Assembly (NCBI RefSeq): GCF_003946165.1
Contig: NZ_RHOI01000018.1
Span: 1 to 51,903 of the forward strand
Direction of reading: 5' to 3'
DNA: 51,903 nucleotides
DNA from: Lacticaseibacillus baoqingensis
Lineage (GTDB): Bacteria; Bacillota; Bacilli; Lactobacillales; Lactobacillaceae
Positions within the stretch are counted from its first letter, which is position 1. Each line of letters starts with the position of its first letter. The translations under genes were made by a program, and so were the position numbers. Below the pieces are notes generated by a model. That model searched no databases, was not told where the DNA came from, and saw only the letters and a list, made by a program, of their open reading frames with translations. Shown here piece by piece: positions 16,281 through 24,577 of this stretch.

Positions 16281-16724
16281 ATGCGAGCAGTGATCCAGCG
16301 CGTCGCTTCGGCGGCTGTGCGTATTGATGGCGTCGTGCACGGCGAGATCCAACAAGGCTTCATGGTCTTGTTAGGCGTCGGACCGCATGATGACCAAACC
16401 GACATCGATTATTTGGTCCACAAGCTCAGTCATTTGCGCGTTTTCAGCGATGAGGCGGGCAAGATGAACTTAGACATCACCCAGATCAACGGCGCAGTGC
16501 TGTCGATCTCACAATTCACACTGTATGCCAACACCAAAAAAGGCAACCGGCCCAGCTTCAATCTTGGCGCTGATCCCACTACCGGGGCAAAACTGTATGA
16601 CCAATTCAATCAGGCTTTAGCCGCTACCGGGATCCCGGTAGCCACTGGTGTTTTCGGCGCTGATATGCAAGTCAGCCTGGTCAATGACGGCCCGGTGACG
16701 ATAATCATAGACACGGAGGAATAG
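16281..16724 (+). CDS. dtd: D-aminoacyl-tRNA deacylase
   Basis: 147 residues, standard Dtd length. It hydrolyses D-aminoacyl-tRNAs and mischarged glycyl-tRNA(Ala) in the cytoplasm. The two signature motifs are present: SQFTLYA at about 75 and NDGPVT at about 137. MRAVIQRV is the typical N-terminus. AGGAGG at 16270-16275 precedes ATG 16281. It is normally coupled to rel; here it probably still depends on read-through across the B repeat array, since I see no promoter in front of it. Confidence 0.96.
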   Translation: MRAVIQRVASAAVRIDGVVHGEIQQGFMVLLGVGPHDDQTDIDYLVHKLSHLRVFSDEAGKMNLDITQINGAVLSISQFTLYANTKKGNRPSFNLGADPTTGAKLYDQFNQALAATGIPVATGVFGADMQVSLVNDGPVTIIIDTEE

Positions 16725-16730
16725 CAACTT

Positions 16731-17375
16731 TTGATCGTTAACGCAATTTGGGACCTCGATGGGACCCTGTATGACACTTATCCTGGCATTTTGAAGGCCC
16801 TGTATGACACCGTCTCTGCAATTGGCATCACCATTAGCAAAGACGACTTATATAAAACCATCAAACACGGTTCCGTCACCGAAACCGCGATCGGCTATGC
16901 GCGACAACTTGGGCTTGATGAACAAGCGGTGTTAAAAGAATACCATCGCCGCGAAGCCTTAGAAGTGATGAAAGCCACGCCCTATCCAGAGACTGCCGCG
17001 ATCCTCAAAGCAGTCAAAGCCGCTGGCGGCAACAACTTGTTGATGACGCATCGCGACGACAAGGCTTGGACTTTGCTGGCGCGCAATGGCTTAGACGACT
17101 TGTTTTTAGGCGGGGTCACGGCTGATCTGCACCTGGCGCGCAAGCCCAAACCAGATGCTGTGTTGTACTTACTGGACCGTTTCCAGTTGAATCCTGAACG
17201 CACCGCGATGATCGGCGATCGCCAACTCGACGTGATCGCCGGCCAAGCGGCAGGGGTGCAAGGGGTGTATTTCAATATCGATGGGCTCAATGATGCGCCG
17301 ATGGCAGATATTCAAATCGACCACTTGCATGAACTCGCACCATATTTAGGGCCTAAAACCGTCACAGCCAAATAA
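16731..17375 (+). CDS. HAD-superfamily hydrolase (phosphoglycolate-phosphatase-like)
   Basis: 214 residues with the four HAD motifs: DLDGTLYDT (about 8-16), LLMTHRD (about 105), the Lys in RKPKPD (about 139) and MIGDRQLD (about 161). The helical cap is between motifs I and II, type C1. Substrate is unknown; small phosphorylated metabolites are usual. The start is TTG 16731, ten bases after GGAGGA at 16715-16720, which lies in the end of dtd, so the two genes form one unit. Confidence 0.85.
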   Translation: MIVNAIWDLDGTLYDTYPGILKALYDTVSAIGITISKDDLYKTIKHGSVTETAIGYARQLGLDEQAVLKEYHRREALEVMKATPYPETAAILKAVKAAGGNNLLMTHRDDKAWTLLARNGLDDLFLGGVTADLHLARKPKPDAVLYLLDRFQLNPERTAMIGDRQLDVIAGQAAGVQGVYFNIDGLNDAPMADIQIDHLHELAPYLGPKTVTAK

Positions 17376-17380
17376 CTATT

Positions 17381-17413
17381 AAGCGCGTTTTCCGTGAAGG
17401 AGCGCGCTTTTTG
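17381..17413 (+). terminator. Terminator of the rel-dtd-HAD unit
   Basis: AAGCGCG, a 15-base loop, CGCGCTT with a T tract. Confidence 0.85.
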
Positions 17414-17435
17414 TATGCACACGGTTTCCTGAGAC

Positions 17436-18425
17436 GTGTCAAGATTGAGTCACGCCCACTACGGTGACGCGAGCATTGGTATAGATGTGGTGTTAGGCGG
17501 CGAGTTCCGCCAGCCGGATCACTGGCCCACGCCAAAATGGCCCCAGCAGCTGACACCGACGGAAGATCTCGGCGATTTATTTGATACCACGCGGCAAGCC
17601 CGCGGGCTGACCGTCGATTCGCTGTGTGCGCAAGTCGGCTTATCGCGGTCGACTTGGAGCCGCATGCACCGCGAAGTGGAAGCCACTAAGTTAGATGTGA
17701 TCGGCGCGGTGATGTCGACGCTGCGTTTAAACTTCACCGATGTGCAGCATTTGTGGCTTGGCGGCCATAGCCAAGTCAGCCAGTGGTTCTTAGAATTACA
17801 ACAACTCGCAGCGGCCGGCGATGATGTCCAAGCGCAAGTGAGTGCCTTTTCCGCTCGGCTGGCTGCAGTGTCAGCGCCTGCGCCGATCGAGCCGATCAAG
17901 TTATTGCAAGATTCTGCGCAATTGATCGCCGGCGAGTCGCAGGCAGAAGCCCAAATCGACTTGGCGGTGCAGCGCTTGTGGCAGCATCTCAATGAAGAAG
18001 GGGAATGGACCCAGTTTGACTATCAGGTGATGATCCCACTGATCGAATATTTGGATTATGCCAAGGTGCGCTTGGTGATGGCGCGTTATTTGCGCGGCAG
18101 CGACGATCTCAGCCGCCGCTTGCCGCCGGAAACCACCGATCTGCTGGGAGTCGAGCTGTTGTTAGGCGCGGTGCGCTCACAGTCTTTGACCAATGTCGAT
18201 GATGCCATGAAGGTCTTAGTCACCTTGCGTCACAAGCGCCACGGCTTGAACTTCGTCATCGGCGAGTGTTTCTCCCGCTTGATCCAAGCCTTGCAACAAG
18301 GCGACTTGCCAGCCGCCAAGGCCGATTATCACCGGACGCGTCAAGCCTTGTTGTATTTTGCCCCAGGGCAGCAAGGCCGGGATCTGATCGCAATGCTGGA
18401 TTGGTTATGGGATTACTTGCGCTAG
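17436..18425 (+). CDS. Rgg-like helix-turn-helix transcriptional regulator
   Basis: 329 residues. A Cro/C1-type helix-turn-helix lies at about 44-95 (ARGLTVDSLCAQVGLSRSTW has the expected turn and recognition helix), followed by a long helical C-terminal region consistent with the TPR-like domain of Rgg/MutR/PlcR-type regulators, which often sense short peptides. I see no companion pheromone gene beside it. GTG 17436 has no good ribosome binding site; GTG 17484 or 17487 are alternatives, and the first 40 residues are atypical. It is followed by the glycosyltransferase pseudogene on the same strand and may have regulated it. Confidence 0.65.
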   Translation: MSRLSHAHYGDASIGIDVVLGGEFRQPDHWPTPKWPQQLTPTEDLGDLFDTTRQARGLTVDSLCAQVGLSRSTWSRMHREVEATKLDVIGAVMSTLRLNFTDVQHLWLGGHSQVSQWFLELQQLAAAGDDVQAQVSAFSARLAAVSAPAPIEPIKLLQDSAQLIAGESQAEAQIDLAVQRLWQHLNEEGEWTQFDYQVMIPLIEYLDYAKVRLVMARYLRGSDDLSRRLPPETTDLLGVELLLGAVRSQSLTNVDDAMKVLVTLRHKRHGLNFVIGECFSRLIQALQQGDLPAAKADYHRTRQALLYFAPGQQGRDLIAMLDWLWDYLR

Positions 18426-18513
18426 GATGTCTGGACTTGACAGCCGGATTGTGGCAAGGTGGAAGGTAACGTTGATCGGATCTGCTGATCGGCAAAAAGG
18501 AGTCGTTGTGTCT

Positions 18514-20049
18514 ATGTATTATTTTCTCAATAATTTCGTCCCGAATTTGTGCTCAGGCATTGAGCACGCCGAATTCAAGCGGTTGGCCTTGTTTAAAGCG
18601 CATCATGTGCCGGCTAAAATCGTCACCGCCGCATATACGCGCGATGCGGCTGATAACTTGGCGCGCTATCACATCGATGTGCAAGACTATGTCAACTTAT
18701 ACGACTACTTTTGTGACAATGTGGGTTTGCCGCAAGAACCATTGACTGTCGACGACTTGATTTTGCCATCAGGCGTGAATGTGGTCACCGATGGCGATGT
18801 CACCAAGGTGCTTGTGGGCCAGTGGACGTGTGAGGTCATTCATTCTAAAGCCGGCCGCATCGATTATAGCGAACACTTCGATGGCGACGGGCAATTGGTG
18901 CGCCGCGACTACTATGATACCCGCGGCTTTTTAGGGTTCAGTCAGTATTTTGCCACCACCGATGATGCACAGACTGGCCACTTAGCTTTAGAGACATTTT
19001 AAAGCAGCACCGGGCGCATCGGCGTGGAGATCACGTATCGCAAGCGTGCCAATGGGGTGGTTGCCTCCAGTTATCGCCTGCAGCTCAGCGACGGGCGGCA
19101 GTGGCATTTGTTGAACCAAGAACAAGCGTATACCGTGTTCTTAGATTGTCTCAACCGCGACGATGGCGAAGGCGGCACTTTCATCTCCGATCGCAGCAAT
19201 CACACCAATCGGCCGATGTTGAACATGACCACTAAGGCGCGCAAGCTGGAGCATTTTCACAATATCCACTTCGCCGATTATCATGACCCGATGCACTCGC
19301 CGCTGACTTATCCGTCGATCGCCGAATCAGATAACTTAAGCCGCACAGACATGGTGATCACGCCTACCCGCGCCCAAGCACAAGACATGGCCCAGCGCTT
19401 GCGCACCCAAGTGCCGATCGTGGCGATCCCAGTCGGCAGCGTCACCCCGGCGCAACTGGCGCAGCCGCATATTCCTATGGATCAGCGCCAGCGCGGCCAG
19501 ATCTTGATCGTGGCGCGGATGTATTATGAAAAACACCTCGATGACGCCTTATGGGCCTTCAAGCGCGCCCATGACCAGCTGCCATGGCTGACGCTGACCA
19601 TCTACGGGTATGGCGACGGCACCACGGACCATCGCGATGAGAAATTGCTCCACAAGATCGTGGACGAACAACACCTCAATGACTGCGTGACCTTCGCCGG
19701 CTACACCAATGATATCGGCAAGGTTTATGATCAGTCGCAGCTGTTATTATTATCCAGCCGCTATGAAGGCTTCGTCTTGGCGATCTTAGAAGCCGCCAGT
19801 CATGGCGTGCCGACGGTGTCTTATGATACCCACTATGGCCCAGCGGAATTGATCCAGCCCGGCCAGTCTGGCGAGTTATTGCCTTATGGGGATGTCAATG
19901 GGCTAGGGGATGCGATCATCAAGACCTTCTCAACCCAAGGCCGCTTAACGGCATTAAGTGCCGGGGCGTATGCCCGTGCGGCAGATTTCTCACAAGAGCG
20001 CGTCTGGGCACGCTGGCAAGAAACCGTGATCGCACCGGCAGGAAAATAA
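18514..20049 (+). pseudogene. GtfA/TarM-type glycosyltransferase, split by in-frame TAA
   Basis: Two reading frames in the same phase form one family-length protein (about 511 codons). The first part has the N-terminal MYYF.NNF...SGIEHAEFKRL and the extended beta-sheet insertion domain (DUF1975-like). The second part carries the GT-B nucleotide-binding half with SSRYEGFVLAILEA..HGVP..SYD, a family-4 glycosyltransferase signature. They are separated only by TAA at 19000-19002; the frame continues open. Related enzymes transfer GlcNAc or glucose to serine-rich adhesins (GtfA) or to wall teichoic acid (TarM, TagE). AAGGAG at 18497-18502 serves ATG 18514 or GTG 18508. The C-terminal half could restart at GTG 19024, but with no clear ribosome binding site. 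A sequencing error at 19002 is the main alternative. Confidence 0.8.
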
Positions 20050-20310
20050 GGCTGCGCGCTAACTGACCAGAGCCAATCAGCGCCGCACTCACCCCCACGA
20101 ACTTTAGCCTTTGGTTAAGTTGGTGGGGGGCTGCATAGCGGCTCCATGCGCCAGCTCACTAAATGCCATTCGAAAATGCAAATTATGTTGTCACCTGCTG
20201 CTGCCAAAAAGCCATTACCATCGTCATGCTCCCACAAAAAGGGGATGTCCCCCAAAACAGCAGTCAAACCAGGGCCCATCGTCAAGTGCCAACAACAACC
20301 TCAGTTCACC
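20050..20310. other. Intergenic region with a large imperfect palindrome
   Basis: CCCCCAC at 20092-20098 and GTGGGGG at 20123-20129 are the ends of an imperfect hairpin (GAACTTTAGCC opposite GGTTAAGTTG) without a T run. It resembles the subterminal palindromes of IS200/IS605 elements, whose usual form is CCCCnACTTTAGTnGGGG, but no transposase remains. The rest up to the terminator at 20311 shows no gene. Confidence 0.4.
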
Positions 20311-20342
20311 AAGCTGCAGCCGCCTATGCTGCAGCTTTTTTG
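20311..20342 (+). terminator. Strong terminator downstream of the glycosyltransferase pseudogene
   Basis: AAGCTGCAGC, 7-base loop, GCTGCAGCTT, T tract. Confidence 0.9.
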
Positions 20343-20373
20343 TTTGGCTTGAGCCGCGACGCTCACTTTTTAA

Positions 20374-20529
20374 TGTAACCGTTTCATATCTGAGACATTT
20401 ACCCAAGAAGATCCTGCCGCCGCCTATGCTGACAGTGTGGTGCAGTCCAACACCGTAATCAACAATAACCAAAAAAGTTTCGTTTTTGAGCAGTTTGCCA
20501 CAGTGAGCGCCGCAGCGGGATTATTCTAG
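20374..20529 (+). other. Short open stretch without start codon, possible gene remnant
   Basis: Codons 20374-20529 stay open for 51 residues (for example SFVFEQFATVSAAAGLF at the end) with protein-like composition, but there is no ATG, GTG or TTG in a suitable place and no ribosome binding site. It may be the 3' remnant of a lost gene, or chance. Confidence 0.25.
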
Positions 20530-20560
20530 AACCATGCAAGACAAGAAAGGAGACATCCGC

Positions 20561-21553
20561 ATGGAGAATCAATCAGCGCCGACGGTCACCCGGCAAAATC
20601 GCGTGACCGTGCGCTATGTCGATGAACAAGGCAAACGCCTCAATGAGGATCTCAGCTTGTTCGGTGCGGTTGGCAGTCCTTATCACGTCAACGTCCCATT
20701 GTTTTCTAGATATTGGCTGACTGACGCTAACGCTCCGATCTCAGGTGCGATCCCCGCAGGCAAGCGCCTGTTGATCACCCTCACATATACCAAACTAGGC
20801 CAGGTGAAGCTGGTGCAAGACGGCGCGGTCACCCAGACCATCACCTTACAAGCGCGCCCAGAAGATCCCAGCCGCATCCAAGCGCTGCAGCTGCCGCCGC
20901 TTGACGCCGGTCAGCATTACTACACCAAAAGCGCCCACCACTATCATGTGGTGTTAGATCCGGCCAGCTTCATTCCCACGGAGCCTGAAGACGATGTGGT
21001 GTTCGAAGTGTTGACCCCAGAAGTCGCCGATGCCCGCTCACAAGCCGCAGAAGAAGCCGCCAAAGCCCAGGCTCAAGCCTTAGACGAAGCAAGCCAACCA
21101 AAGGCGGAGATTTCAGCAGCCTTAGCGGCCACAGACGACACCAAGGCGCCGTCCGATGAGCCTACCGCAGCCCCGGAAAAGCTCGAAGCGCAGCCGGCGG
21201 CTAAAGCGCAACCTGCGGCCAGCGAATTATGGCCGATCTTACAACTGTTGGCTAAGGTCTTACAGCAACAAGCGCAGATCCTCGCTGCCGATGGCGACAC
21301 CATCAAGCTCACCGCCCAACAGCGGCACACCTTGATCCGCCACATGCGCGACTTTCTCACCGCGATCACAATCTTGAACCCAGCACGGCAAATGTCGAAC
21401 TTTCTGCTCAAAGCAAAATCCCACCGCCAAGGCATTCTTGGCCAAACTGATCAAAAGCGAGACCTTTGGCAGACAGACACAAAAAAAGGCGACCAAGACA
21501 TCATCGTCTGGTCGCGTATTGTCAAGCGGCACAAAAAAAGCCGGTCAGCTTAG
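20561..21553 (+). CDS. MucBP-like domain protein without export signal
   Basis: 330 residues. The N-terminal 75 residues (VTVRYVDEQGKRL..., ending ITLTYTK) look like a MucBP/mucin-binding-type beta domain, normally found in surface adhesins. There is no signal peptide, membrane segment or LPxTG motif. The middle (about 165-235) is Ala/Glu/Pro-rich and low-complexity with coiled-coil character, and the C-terminal part is helical and basic. The start is ATG 20561, after AAAGGAG. The protein could be cytoplasmic or have lost its secretion signal. The last codons lie inside a terminator hairpin and overlap nrdH tail to tail by four bases. Confidence 0.6.
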   Translation: MENQSAPTVTRQNRVTVRYVDEQGKRLNEDLSLFGAVGSPYHVNVPLFSRYWLTDANAPISGAIPAGKRLLITLTYTKLGQVKLVQDGAVTQTITLQARPEDPSRIQALQLPPLDAGQHYYTKSAHHYHVVLDPASFIPTEPEDDVVFEVLTPEVADARSQAAEEAAKAQAQALDEASQPKAEISAALAATDDTKAPSDEPTAAPEKLEAQPAAKAQPAASELWPILQLLAKVLQQQAQILAADGDTIKLTAQQRHTLIRHMRDFLTAITILNPARQMSNFLLKAKSHRQGILGQTDQKRDLWQTDTKKGDQDIIVWSRIVKRHKKSRSA

Positions 21554-21562
21554 CTGGCCAGC
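21533..21562 (-). terminator. nrdH terminator inside the overlapping gene ends
   Basis: GCTGGCCAGC (21562-21553) pairs with GCTGACCGGC (21549-21540) with one mismatch around the loop TAA, followed by seven Ts on the minus strand. The nrdH stop codon is the loop. Confidence 0.75.
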
Positions 21563-21780
21563 TGCTTTAATGCGTCAGGACGAAAGCCGGAGAAGGCTTG
21601 TAGGCCATCAGCTTCAAGGACAGGAACGGCTTGGAAGCCTTTGCCCTTTAGGTAGTCGATGAATTCTGGTTCTTCGTTGATGTTGTGTTCCGTGAACTGG
21701 ATACCGTGTTGTTGCAGGAAGTGCTTGGTCATGCGGCACTGCGGGCAGCCATTACGGGTGAATAATGTGACATTGCTCAT
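21550..21780 (-). CDS. nrdH: NrdH-type glutaredoxin-like protein
   Basis: 76 residues, standard NrdH size, with the redox motif CPQC at about 11-14 (NGCPQCRMTK), the cis-Pro in QAVPVLEADG and the typical end FSGFRPDAL. NrdH uses electrons from thioredoxin reductase to reduce the class Ib ribonucleotide reductase NrdEF. The start is ATG 21780 after AAAGAGG. It stands alone here; nrdE and nrdF are not in the window. Confidence 0.92.
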   Translation of the reverse strand: MSNVTLFTRNGCPQCRMTKHFLQQHGIQFTEHNINEEPEFIDYLKGKGFQAVPVLEADGLQAFSGFRPDALKQLAS

Positions 21781-21811
21781 TTCGATCGCCTCTTTGTTAT
21801 CTGATGAATTC

Positions 21812-21840
21812 AGTATACCCAATCTAGTGGGCCCTGTCAA
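21812..21840 (-). promoter_or_regulatory. Strong nrdH promoter
   Basis: TTGACA (21840-21835), 17 bases, TATACT (21817-21812) on the minus strand: a perfect -35 and a -10 matching five of six bases. Confidence 0.85.
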
Positions 21841-21846
21841 ACTAAA

Positions 21847-21890
21847 ACACCACATCTAGTATGACCAAATTTGGCGTCTAGATATGGTGT
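21847..21890 (-). terminator. 13-bp inverted repeat: cls terminator or nrdH operator
   Basis: ACACCATATCTAG and CTAGATGTGGTGT (12 of 13 pairs) with an 18-base loop, then TTTTAG on the minus strand. It lies between the cls stop and the nrdH -35, seven bases from the latter. The T run is short, so it may be a weak cls terminator. The arms also resemble NrdR boxes (ACACwATATaTwGTGT), see findings. Confidence 0.5.
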
Positions 21891-21933
21891 AGTTGCTATT
21901 ATACCCCCACAAGGGCCGATTACAAGTCACTTT

Positions 21934-23382
21934 TCATAAAATTGGTGATAACAGCCGCGAGAAGCGCTGCTTGAAATGCAGCCAATGGCTTTGTTCGGCG
22001 ATCATCTTTGGCGTCAAGCGCAGGCTCTCGACCAAGTCATGTTCAAAGGCGACGGTCAATTGGTGGGCGACAGTGGGGTCATAAATGAAGGCATTGGCTT
22101 CAAAATTCAGCTTGAAGCTGCGAATGTCCAAGTTGGCACTGCCGACGCTGGCCAAGCGGTCATCGACCACCATGGTTTTGGCATGCAGGAAGCCTTTTTG
22201 ATAATGGTAGATCTTCACGCCAACGGCTGTGAGTTGCGCCGCATAATATTGCGTGGCGCGGAAGATGAAGGGGTGATCAGGCATGTTGGGGATCATCACC
22301 CGCACGTCGATGCCTGCCAAAGCGGCGGTCATCAAGGCATCATAGACGGTTTCATCGGGGATCAAGTAAGGGGTTTGGATCCAGACGGTTTTCGTGGCGC
22401 TGGTGATCAGCTTGACATAGCCGGCTTTGATCTGCTGGCCGCTGCTTTCAGGGCCTGAAGCCACGATCTGCATGGCGTTTTGACTCGTCGGCTGGTCGAC
22501 TGCCAAAGGGCGGTTAGGGTATGGTAATTGGCCTTGGCTGACAGTCGCGTTCCAATCAGAGGTGAATTGGATCTTCAACGCCATCACGGTATTGCCCATC
22601 ACCCGCAAGTGCGTGTCGCGCCAAAACCCAAACTTCTTCGCCCGCGACACATATTGGTCGCCGACATTGAAGCCGCCGATATAGCCGATCGCATCATCAA
22701 TGATCACCAGCTTGCGGTGCAGGCGATAGTTCAAGCGAAAATCCAAAAACAAGTGCTTGGAGCTGAAATACGTCTCCGCTTGCCCGCCGGCAACGACTAA
22801 TGGGCGCCACCAGCGCGCCGAAGCGCCCATCGACCCCCAAGCATCATATAAGACGCGCACGCGCACACCAGCTTGGGCTTTTTGGATCAATAAGTCGCGC
22901 AGCTGGTTGCCAAGCGCATCATTATAGATGGTATAGTACTCGACATAAATATAATCCGTCGCTTTGGCGATGTCTTCAAACAAGGCGGCAAACTTCTTGG
23001 GCCCGTCATAATACAGCTGCACCGACTTGTTCGTCAGCACTGGCGCGCGCGCCGTATTCAAGAATAAGTTGATCAATTCTTGGGCCGCTGGCGTTAAGTC
23101 CGCAGTCGGCAGCAAGCGGCCATGGGCGTTGGCGCGCTTTTGCAGCTGCACGAACGCGGCGCTACCTTTGGCTACCGCCGCTTGGATCAAGCGCATCTTC
23201 TTAGCCGACAGCCGCCGTCCAGCGAAGAGATAGATCAAAAACCCCAACCCCGGCAAAAACAGCAGCACCAACAGCCACGCCCAGGTGGTACTGATGTCGC
23301 GCACCGAGCGCAAGACGGTGAAGATCGCGCCTAAGGTGTTGATCACTAAAAGGCTGATTAACAGCCAGGTGACGATAGACAT
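21934..23382 (-). CDS. cls: Cardiolipin synthase
   Basis: 482 residues, usual for bacterial Cls. It condenses two phosphatidylglycerol molecules to cardiolipin at the membrane. Two N-terminal membrane segments (about 4-22 and 34-54) precede two phospholipase-D domains with HKD motifs: HRKLVIIDD at about 218 and HAKTMVVDD at about 397. ATG 23382 follows AAGGAG at seven bases. It is divergent from the nitroreductase gene. Confidence 0.95.
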   Translation of the reverse strand: MSIVTWLLISLLVINTLGAIFTVLRSVRDISTTWAWLLVLLFLPGLGFLIYLFAGRRLSAKKMRLIQAAVAKGSAAFVQLQKRANAHGRLLPTADLTPAAQELINLFLNTARAPVLTNKSVQLYYDGPKKFAALFEDIAKATDYIYVEYYTIYNDALGNQLRDLLIQKAQAGVRVRVLYDAWGSMGASARWWRPLVVAGGQAETYFSSKHLFLDFRLNYRLHRKLVIIDDAIGYIGGFNVGDQYVSRAKKFGFWRDTHLRVMGNTVMALKIQFTSDWNATVSQGQLPYPNRPLAVDQPTSQNAMQIVASGPESSGQQIKAGYVKLITSATKTVWIQTPYLIPDETVYDALMTAALAGIDVRVMIPNMPDHPFIFRATQYYAAQLTAVGVKIYHYQKGFLHAKTMVVDDRLASVGSANLDIRSFKLNFEANAFIYDPTVAHQLTVAFEHDLVESLRLTPKMIAEQSHWLHFKQRFSRLLSPIL

Positions 23383-23426
23383 AAGCCACTCCTTAAAATT
23401 TTACACAAAATTTTTAACATTTTTAC

Positions 23427-23455
23427 TTTACTTACTTATAGTTAGCTGGTACAAT
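23427..23455 (+). promoter_or_regulatory. Candidate promoter of the nitroreductase gene
   Basis: TTTACT, 17 bases, TACAAT with TG one base ahead (extended -10), in an AT-rich stretch between the divergent genes. Confidence 0.5.
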
Positions 23456-23489
23456 GAATTCCATACTTATAACAAAGGTGGGAACCGAT

Positions 23490-24092
23490 TTGAACACAGA
23501 TGTATTGAACGTATTGAAACAACGCCGCTCGATCTACGCACTCGGTAAGGAGGTCAAGCAGTCTCCAGACGAGATCGCCAAGACCGTCGCCGACGTGATC
23601 GAAGAGACCCCAACGGCGTTTAACTCCCAAACCACGCGCGCCGTGTTCTTATTCGGTGACAAGCATGATCAGCTTTGGGACATCGTCGTGAAGCGCTTGA
23701 AGTCTGAAGTGCCGACAGCAGAAGCCTATGCCAAGACGCAAGAGAAGATCAACAGCTTCAAAGCCGGCTTTGGGACCATCTTGTACTTTACCGATACGGC
23801 TGTGGTCAAGCAACTCGAAAAAGATTTCACGCTTTATGCCGATAACTTCGCCACCTGGGCAGAACAAGCTCAAGGTTCAGCGCAGCTCAACACTTGGACG
23901 ACTTTGGCCAACAACAACATCGGCGCGTCATTACAACATTATAACCCGCTGATCGATGAATTGGTGGCAGAAGCCTTTGATATCCCGGCTAACTGGACTT
24001 TGCGGGCCCAAATGCCATTTGGTTCGATCGAAGCGCCTGCCGGCAGCAAGGACTATATGGACCGCGCTGACCGCTTCAAGCTGCTCAAGTAA
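23490..24092 (+). CDS. Nitroreductase-family protein
   Basis: About 200 residues of the FMN-dependent nitroreductase fold, closest in outline to the short HBN1/YdgI-like group annotated as 'nitroreductase family protein' in lactobacilli: RRSIYALG near the N-terminus, ALQHYNP in the middle, and the end W.LRAQMPFGSIEAPAG. It likely reduces nitro, quinone or similar electrophiles with NAD(P)H. I chose TTG 23490 because AAAGGTGGG lies seven bases upstream; the ATG at 23454 sits on the promoter. Confidence 0.82.
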   Translation: MNTDVLNVLKQRRSIYALGKEVKQSPDEIAKTVADVIEETPTAFNSQTTRAVFLFGDKHDQLWDIVVKRLKSEVPTAEAYAKTQEKINSFKAGFGTILYFTDTAVVKQLEKDFTLYADNFATWAEQAQGSAQLNTWTTLANNNIGASLQHYNPLIDELVAEAFDIPANWTLRAQMPFGSIEAPAGSKDYMDRADRFKLLK

Positions 24093-24101
24093 TTGCTTTT
24101 G

Positions 24102-24150
24102 GCCTTTGCGCCTTGACCCATGATGGGGCAGGGACGCAAAGGCTTTTTTT
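24102..24150 (+). terminator. Terminator after the nitroreductase gene
   Basis: GCCTTTGCG, loop with a small inner hairpin, CGCAAAGGC and seven Ts. It reaches the last codon of the convergent RNase H gene. Confidence 0.85.
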
Positions 24151-24550
24151 ATGGCTTAGACTGGTTTTCAGCGTCGCGCAAGCCTTGTTGCGCCAGTTGA
24201 TGGGCGCCGTGGTTGCGGCGTTCTGGTATCCATTGCCACAAAACGCTGCCTTGGGCATCCACGGCTTGCAGCAGCGGCGTTAACTCGGCGTCATAATGCT
24301 TGGCGTAGCGCTTTTGTAAGGCGTCGATCACGAGTTTGGAATCACTGTAGTAGCTGATCATCCCCGTCAACCCCAGTTGTTTGAGCGCTTGAAAACCAGC
24401 CAGCGCGGCGGCAAATTCCGCTTGGTGATTGGACATTGATGCCAGCGGATAGTGCAGCTGGTGTTGGCCATTGGCGGTGACAATCAAGATGCCGATGCCG
24501 CCGATGCCGGGGTTGCCTTTTGTGGCTGCGTCTGTATATAGTTGAATCAT
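24149..24550 (-). CDS. rnhA: RNase HI-like protein
   Basis: 133 residues of the RNase H fold, which cuts the RNA strand of RNA-DNA hybrids. Catalytic positions: Asp7 in YTDAATKGNPG, Glu in NHQAEFAA (about 45), Asp in YYSDSKLV (about 68). The fourth carboxylate, normally Asp in 'NxxADxLA', is His here (HGAHQLAQQ, about 117). ATG 24550 follows AGGAG; upstream in-frame codons are not needed by the family. It is divergent from the EbsA-like gene. Confidence 0.85.
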   Translation of the reverse strand: MIQLYTDAATKGNPGIGGIGILIVTANGQHQLHYPLASMSNHQAEFAAALAGFQALKQLGLTGMISYYSDSKLVIDALQKRYAKHYDAELTPLLQAVDAQGSVLWQWIPERRNHGAHQLAQQGLRDAENQSKP

Positions 24551-24577
24551 AATTTTTTCTCCTGAGGAAGTGATGAC

